Origin: Palsa-965 sp044448685 | GTDB taxonomy: Bacteria; Bacteroidota; Bacteroidia; Palsa-965 | Assembly: GCA_044448685.1 (NCBI GenBank) | Contig: JBIOHC010000001.1 | Coordinates: 222,259 to 286,258, forward strand | DNA: 64,000 nucleotides | Direction: 5' to 3' | Part shown: in pieces, positions 60,901 through 64,000 of the stretch | Layout: each line of letters begins with the position of its first letter | Numbering within the stretch: the first letter of the stretch is position 1 | Made by a program: the position numbers and the translations under genes | The notes under the pieces: model-generated | What the model was told of the DNA's origin: nothing | What the model saw: only the letters and a program-made list of their open reading frames with translations | Databases searched by the model: none

Positions 60901-63900
60901 GGCCTTGCTTCGGGCACCTATACTGTATTGGTGAAAGATGCCAATAATTGTCAGTCATCATCAGCTGTTACGATTACCCAGCCGGTATCTGCACTGAGTG
61001 GATCGATCACCTCAGTGACTCCTGTTTTATGCAGGAACAATTCGACAGGATCAGCTGTTGCAGCAGGATCCGGTGGAAGCGGATCCTATGTCTACTCCTG
61101 GAGCAGTGTACCTGCGCAAACAACCGCCATCGTAAGCGGATTGCCAGCCGGAACGTATACGGTTGTCATTTCAGACAATAACGGTTGTGAAGTACTGGTT
61201 CAGTTACCGGTGACCATTACACAGCCGGCAGCTGTGTTAACTGCAAACCTGGCAGCTTCTGATTTCAACGGAAATAGTATTTCCTGTGCGGGAGGATCGG
61301 ATGGTTCGATTACAACTGCGGCGTCAGGAGGCACGCCTGCTTACAGTTATTCCTGGTCAGGCCCCGGAGGTTTTGTTTCCTCCTTGCAAAATATCTTCGG
61401 ACTCACCCAGGGAAACTATACGTTAAAACTTACCGATGCCAATGCCTGTGAAAGTAATTTTACTATGACACTAACCGAGCCGGCATCGCTGGAGCTTACG
61501 GCCAATGTTACCCCAGCCACATGCCCGTCTTTCAGTGACGGTGCCATTGCACTTAATGTTTCCGGAGGTACTACAGCTTATACGTATTCCTGGAGCGGAC
61601 CTGGAGCATTCACTTCAACGGCTCAGAATCTGACCGGGCTCGCACACGGAGATTACACCGTTACCGTTGCAGATAAGAACGCCTGTTCGGTCACCACGGC
61701 TTATACTGTTTCGCAACCGGGTAGCATTGTCATTACTAACAATGTCTCCAGCTTTACAGGAGGAGCGAATATCAGCTGCTACGGAGCGAATGACGGAGCT
61801 GTTATTTTTGTAAATGTTACCGGAGGTACCGGAGCCTTCACCTATTCCTGGACAGGTCCAGGTGGATATACAGCCGGAACTGCTGATATTTCAGGACTTG
61901 TGGCCGGGATCTATCTGCTGCAGGTGAATGATGCCGCAGGCTGTAATGCCAGTAAACCTGTTACACTGACCCAGCCGAATGCCATTACATCTTCCTTAAC
62001 GCCTTCTTCATACGCCGGAGGTTATGCCGTAACCTGTAATGGGGCAGGTACAGGAACCGTTAACAGTATCCCTTCCGGAGGAACAGCTCCCTACACCAGT
62101 TCCTGGACCGGGCCTTTGGGTTATACATCCTATTCTCCTGATATTACCGGTTTGATTGCCGGAACTTACACACTCCTGGTTACAGATGTGAATGGATGTA
62201 CGGGTACAAACTCCATTACGCTGGCAGAGCCTGCAGTGCTCAGTGTAAGCCTGAGTAGTCCTGTTTTCAACGGAGGATTCAATATCACCTGTGCCGGTGC
62301 CATAGACGGTTCCATTCAGAGCATCGCTACAGGGGGTGCTCCTCCTTATACGTATTCCTGGAGTGGCCCGGGTGGATATACTGCATCTGCTCCCTATACG
62401 GCGGGGCTAATTGCCGGTACTTATACCCTGTTGGTGACGGATGCCAATGCATGCAGTGTAAGTCAGACGATCACGCTTACCCAGCCCAATGTGCTGGTTC
62501 CTGCTGCAACCAGCCCCACTGTTGCAGGAGGCTATCATATTACTTGTAACGGAGCCCAGGACGGAAGCATACAGCTTACAGTAAGCGGAGGTGCAACAGC
62601 TTATACATATTCTTGGTCCGGCCCCGGTCCCTTTATGTCCAATGTTCAGAACCCTTCCGGAATCGGAGCTGGCACATACACTGTAAGCGTTACGGATGCC
62701 AACGGATGCAACTCTGCCACATCAGTTGTGCTCACCCAGCCTAAGCAGCTTATGGTAATGCTATCAAGCCCGACTGTGGCAGGGGGTTATAATATTACAT
62801 GCAGTGGAGCCAGTAATGGAATCATCCAATCCATTATTGCCGGTGGTGTGACACCCTATACCTATTCCTGGACAGGGCCTGCCGGGTTTACGTCGGCAGT
62901 TCAAAATCCATCCGGTCTGAGTGCCGGCGTTTATGTAGTGACAGTGAATGATGCCAACGGATGTCTGTCAACCGCAAGCATTACACTGACAGAGCCCAGC
63001 CCGATGCTCATCAACATATCCAGTCCTACCTATGCGGGTGGTTATAACATTACCTGTTCAGGAATGAGTAATGGTTCATTACAATCCAGTGCCGGAGGAG
63101 GAACACCGGCTTATAATTACAGCTGGACAGGCCCTTCGGGATTTAGCTCCTCTGCGCAGAATCCATCCGGTGTCAGTGCCGGAATATATACTGTAACCGC
63201 TACAGACCAGAACGGATGTTCCATGAGCTCTTCTATCACGCTTACGCAGCCCTCCACCGTAAGCGGATCACTGACTGCATCTGTTTATGCAGGTGGTTAT
63301 AATATTACCTGCCGGGGAACCTCTGATGGAAACATTACACAGATTCTGAACGGAGGTACCTTGCCTTATACTATCCTGTGGAATACCGGAGCTTCTACCC
63401 AGAATCTGGATAATGTTCCGGCAGGCAGCTATTCCGTTATTGTGACCGATGCCAATAACTGTTCTTTTACCCAGAGTATTACACTTACAGAACCGGTATC
63501 ACTCTTTGCAGCAGCTGTGAGCCCGTCATATTACGGAGGATACAATATTAAATGCAAGGGCGATGCAACAGGAGCTGTTAATCTCGGAGTATCGGGAGGA
63601 ACAATGCCATATACCTATAGCTGGACAGGCCCTTCCGGATTCACCTCTGTAACGCAGAACTTAACAGGTCTTCTTGCCGGAACCTATACAGCCACCATCC
63701 ATGACGCCAACGGATGCAGTGCCGCTACCACCATTACACTTACCCAGCCGGATTTGCTGAATGCAGCTTTGTTCAGCCCGGCATTTGCAGGAGGAAATAA
63801 TATACGGTGTAACGGACTGAATGACGGTTCCATCACTTCCATCATCAGCGGAGGGACCGCAGTATATGAGTACAGCTGGACAGGCCCTTCCGGCTATAGC

Positions 63901-64000
63901 TCTTCCGTCGCCAATCCCGGCTCTCTGGTTGCAGGAACCTATTCACTTACCGTTACCGATACGAATGCATGTGTGGCTTACGCTGTCATTGCCCTAGCAC
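57964..64000 (+). CDS. giant SprB-repeat adhesin (3' truncated by window)
   Basis: At least 2012 residues, frame open to the right edge. Signal peptide about 1-24 (LLAGLFFQSTALFGQ). A choice-of-anchor-L domain lies at about 28-260 (LTPQQMAQLISGPGVKISNP; FDFVFASEEYEEW) and a Calx-beta-like segment at about 275-375 (VEGCNNGTVIFSRP). From about residue 455 there are 19 SprB repeats, each with a cysteine near the start, a YTYSW core, AGTYTVTVTDANGC and an ITLTQP end. It should be a T9SS-exported surface adhesin of gliding or attachment. The C-terminal sorting domain must lie beyond the window. No terminal stop seen. Confidence 0.92.
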   Translation, partial: MRTRIYFRILLAGLFFQSTALFGQLVVSNSLTPQQMAQLISGPGVKISNPVIDCNLTGYGTYDGINTNLNLTQGVILTTGTIYDALGPNDVGNKTAYFGNKNTPNGYPLLDLYTSKTTWEYCAFEFDIVPQGDTLSFDFVFASEEYEEWVGSQYNDVFGFFISGPGITGDPGAGIYHNIALLPNTNTPVTINNVNQNINTNYYQNNDNGKTCQYDGFTRGLKAISRVTPCNTYHLKLVVADVSDKLWDSGVFIEKIKSNNVTLLSQTAGGIPNMVEGCNNGTVIFSRPVINNTPLTVHYWLGGTATNGTDYPLIGSSPAPSDPKTIIIPANQASASLQINPYADGLVEGLEYVTVYLGNPLCSNSIMDSLRFYIQDSLYTTVSPVCDSLCPGQSSQITTTGGGSTFSWMPGAGLNNAAIANPLAIPSATTTYTLTTTASTCVMKKTSKVIVGNIQLVFNPVQVTCNGANNGTVNLNLTGGFPPYLYSWSGPSSFSSTSQNISGLVPGNYTVTVTDKKGCSASGTVSITQPTSLAATIITSLVNGGYNIACAGGANGAATVSASGGIIPYTYSWSTAPVQTTSVASGLSAATYTVSVKDANGCFLSKTVTLTQPAPLAGPETSQTNVLCFGNTTGAAAVTPSGGNSPYVYAWTTIPPQSNASAVNLGAGTYTVTVKDANNCSVSTVVNILQPASALSAAISAKNNVLCYGNSTGSETVLASGGSGTYTYSWNTTPAQTGATAFNLPAGSYVVTVKDANNCSVTVPVSITQPASNVSVNISAQTNVSCFGGNNGSATVSASGGVPGYTYSWNTIPAQTTANAANLIAGTYLVMVKDANSCSYSIQANITQPASSLQVNLVSQTNVLCTGSSTASATATGAGGTPPYTYSWNTTPLQTTSTATALAAGVYTVTVKDNNGCLATHLVVISEPLTALSAGITGHSNVLCFGAPTGNATVTANGGTGAYTYNWNTSPVQPTATAIGLASGTYTVLVKDANNCQSSSAVTITQPVSALSGSITSVTPVLCRNNSTGSAVAAGSGGSGSYVYSWSSVPAQTTAIVSGLPAGTYTVVISDNNGCEVLVQLPVTITQPAAVLTANLAASDFNGNSISCAGGSDGSITTAASGGTPAYSYSWSGPGGFVSSLQNIFGLTQGNYTLKLTDANACESNFTMTLTEPASLELTANVTPATCPSFSDGAIALNVSGGTTAYTYSWSGPGAFTSTAQNLTGLAHGDYTVTVADKNACSVTTAYTVSQPGSIVITNNVSSFTGGANISCYGANDGAVIFVNVTGGTGAFTYSWTGPGGYTAGTADISGLVAGIYLLQVNDAAGCNASKPVTLTQPNAITSSLTPSSYAGGYAVTCNGAGTGTVNSIPSGGTAPYTSSWTGPLGYTSYSPDITGLIAGTYTLLVTDVNGCTGTNSITLAEPAVLSVSLSSPVFNGGFNITCAGAIDGSIQSIATGGAPPYTYSWSGPGGYTASAPYTAGLIAGTYTLLVTDANACSVSQTITLTQPNVLVPAATSPTVAGGYHITCNGAQDGSIQLTVSGGATAYTYSWSGPGPFMSNVQNPSGIGAGTYTVSVTDANGCNSATSVVLTQPKQLMVMLSSPTVAGGYNITCSGASNGIIQSIIAGGVTPYTYSWTGPAGFTSAVQNPSGLSAGVYVVTVNDANGCLSTASITLTEPSPMLINISSPTYAGGYNITCSGMSNGSLQSSAGGGTPAYNYSWTGPSGFSSSAQNPSGVSAGIYTVTATDQNGCSMSSSITLTQPSTVSGSLTASVYAGGYNITCRGTSDGNITQILNGGTLPYTILWNTGASTQNLDNVPAGSYSVIVTDANNCSFTQSITLTEPVSLFAAAVSPSYYGGYNIKCKGDATGAVNLGVSGGTMPYTYSWTGPSGFTSVTQNLTGLLAGTYTATIHDANGCSAATTITLTQPDLLNAALFSPAFAGGNNIRCNGLNDGSITSIISGGTAVYEYSWTGPSGYSSSVANPGSLVAGTYSLTVTDTNACVAYAVIALA
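59356..64000 (+). repeat. 19 tandem SprB repeats in two subfamilies
   Basis: Repeat cysteine codons recur at roughly 59356, 59614, 59842, 60080, 60317, 60553, 60790, 61027, 61286, 61520, 61775, 62034, 62287, 62544, 62800, 63053, 63308, 63552 and 63808. Units between 59842 and 61027 are spaced 236-238 nt and have the form SWNTxPxQTT...LPAGTYxVxVKDANNCS. Units from 61286 on are mostly spaced 253-259 nt with an inserted YAGGYNITC start and a SWTGPxGF core. The shift suggests two separate expansion events within one gene. Confidence 0.85.

Noticed and set aside
59951..61181. Several short ORFs on both strands within the adhesin
   Set aside because: They are shadows of the repetitive SprB-coding frame.
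1..64000. tRNA, rRNA, tmRNA, insertion sequence or prophage genes
   Set aside because: None of their characteristic sequences or proteins were found by reading; a covariance-model scan would be needed to exclude a small RNA.

Overview
The window reads as a chromosomal segment of a Bacteroidota bacterium, probably an environmental Chitinophagia/Sphingobacteriia/Cytophagia-type organism. Support: several intergenic regions carry the Bacteroidota sigma-factor promoter pattern (TTG, 20-21 nt, TAnnTTTG); a secreted protein ends in a type IX secretion (T9SS) type A sorting domain; a PorE-like TPR/PD40/CRD/OmpA lipoprotein lies beside a giant SprB-repeat adhesin; and the sulfur, envelope and signalling genes have a typical Bacteroidota style. 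No rRNA, tRNA, CRISPR array, transposase or phage gene was seen.

Layout. 1-2988: 3'-truncated xdhC-like gene behind a small basic protein, a PAP2 phosphatase and an Omp85-type barrel. 3064-11497: a tightly packed ten-gene sugar operon (GT-B/epimerase-like protein, SpsF-like cytidylyltransferase, split transketolase, class III aminotransferase, SDR, KdsC-like phosphatase, a NeuB-family synthase without its SAF domain, fatty acid hydroxylase, SMR transporter). It looks like a route to a CMP-activated ulosonic acid that I cannot match to a described pathway. 11554-17533: MarR regulator with its own operator and an RND efflux triad. 17821-20691: LpxH-like phosphoesterase, GT-B glycosyltransferase, lipid kinase. 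20704-27491 (minus): assimilatory sulfur operon (sulfite reductase, uroporphyrinogen methyltransferase, siroheme-dehydrogenase/TSUP fusion, CysH, homoserine dehydrogenase), preceded by two consecutive Cys/Met-rich leader peptides, each followed by a terminator. 27499-29614: B12-binding protein, small conserved protein, GT-C glycosyltransferase. 29637-32423: palindromic repeats and an AT-rich stretch with a lipoprotein and a CRD protein. 32420-36925: DUF1697, aldehyde dehydrogenase, a 27-unit array of degenerate 21-nt repeats, a His-rich CDF metal exporter and an outer-membrane protein. 37026-40763: phasin-like coiled-coil protein, LiaF-like membrane protein, DUF4288 protein and a LytS/LytTR pair. 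40821-49354 (minus): small His-rich secreted protein coupled to an alpha-2-macroglobulin, flavoprotein, lipoprotein, T9SS cargo. 49708-54825 (minus): two REC proteins, a TPR-SpoIIE phosphatase, phosphoesterase, aquaporin and a small HTH regulator. 55442-64000: PorE-like lipoprotein, small exported protein and the SprB-like adhesin, which runs off the right edge.

The strongest candidates for new biology are the tandem cysteine/methionine attenuators (27131-27412), the ulosonic-acid operon with a SAF-less NeuB (3120-11497), and the indel-free 21-nt repeat array (34626-35192). All functions are inferred by reading protein motifs; no database search was run.
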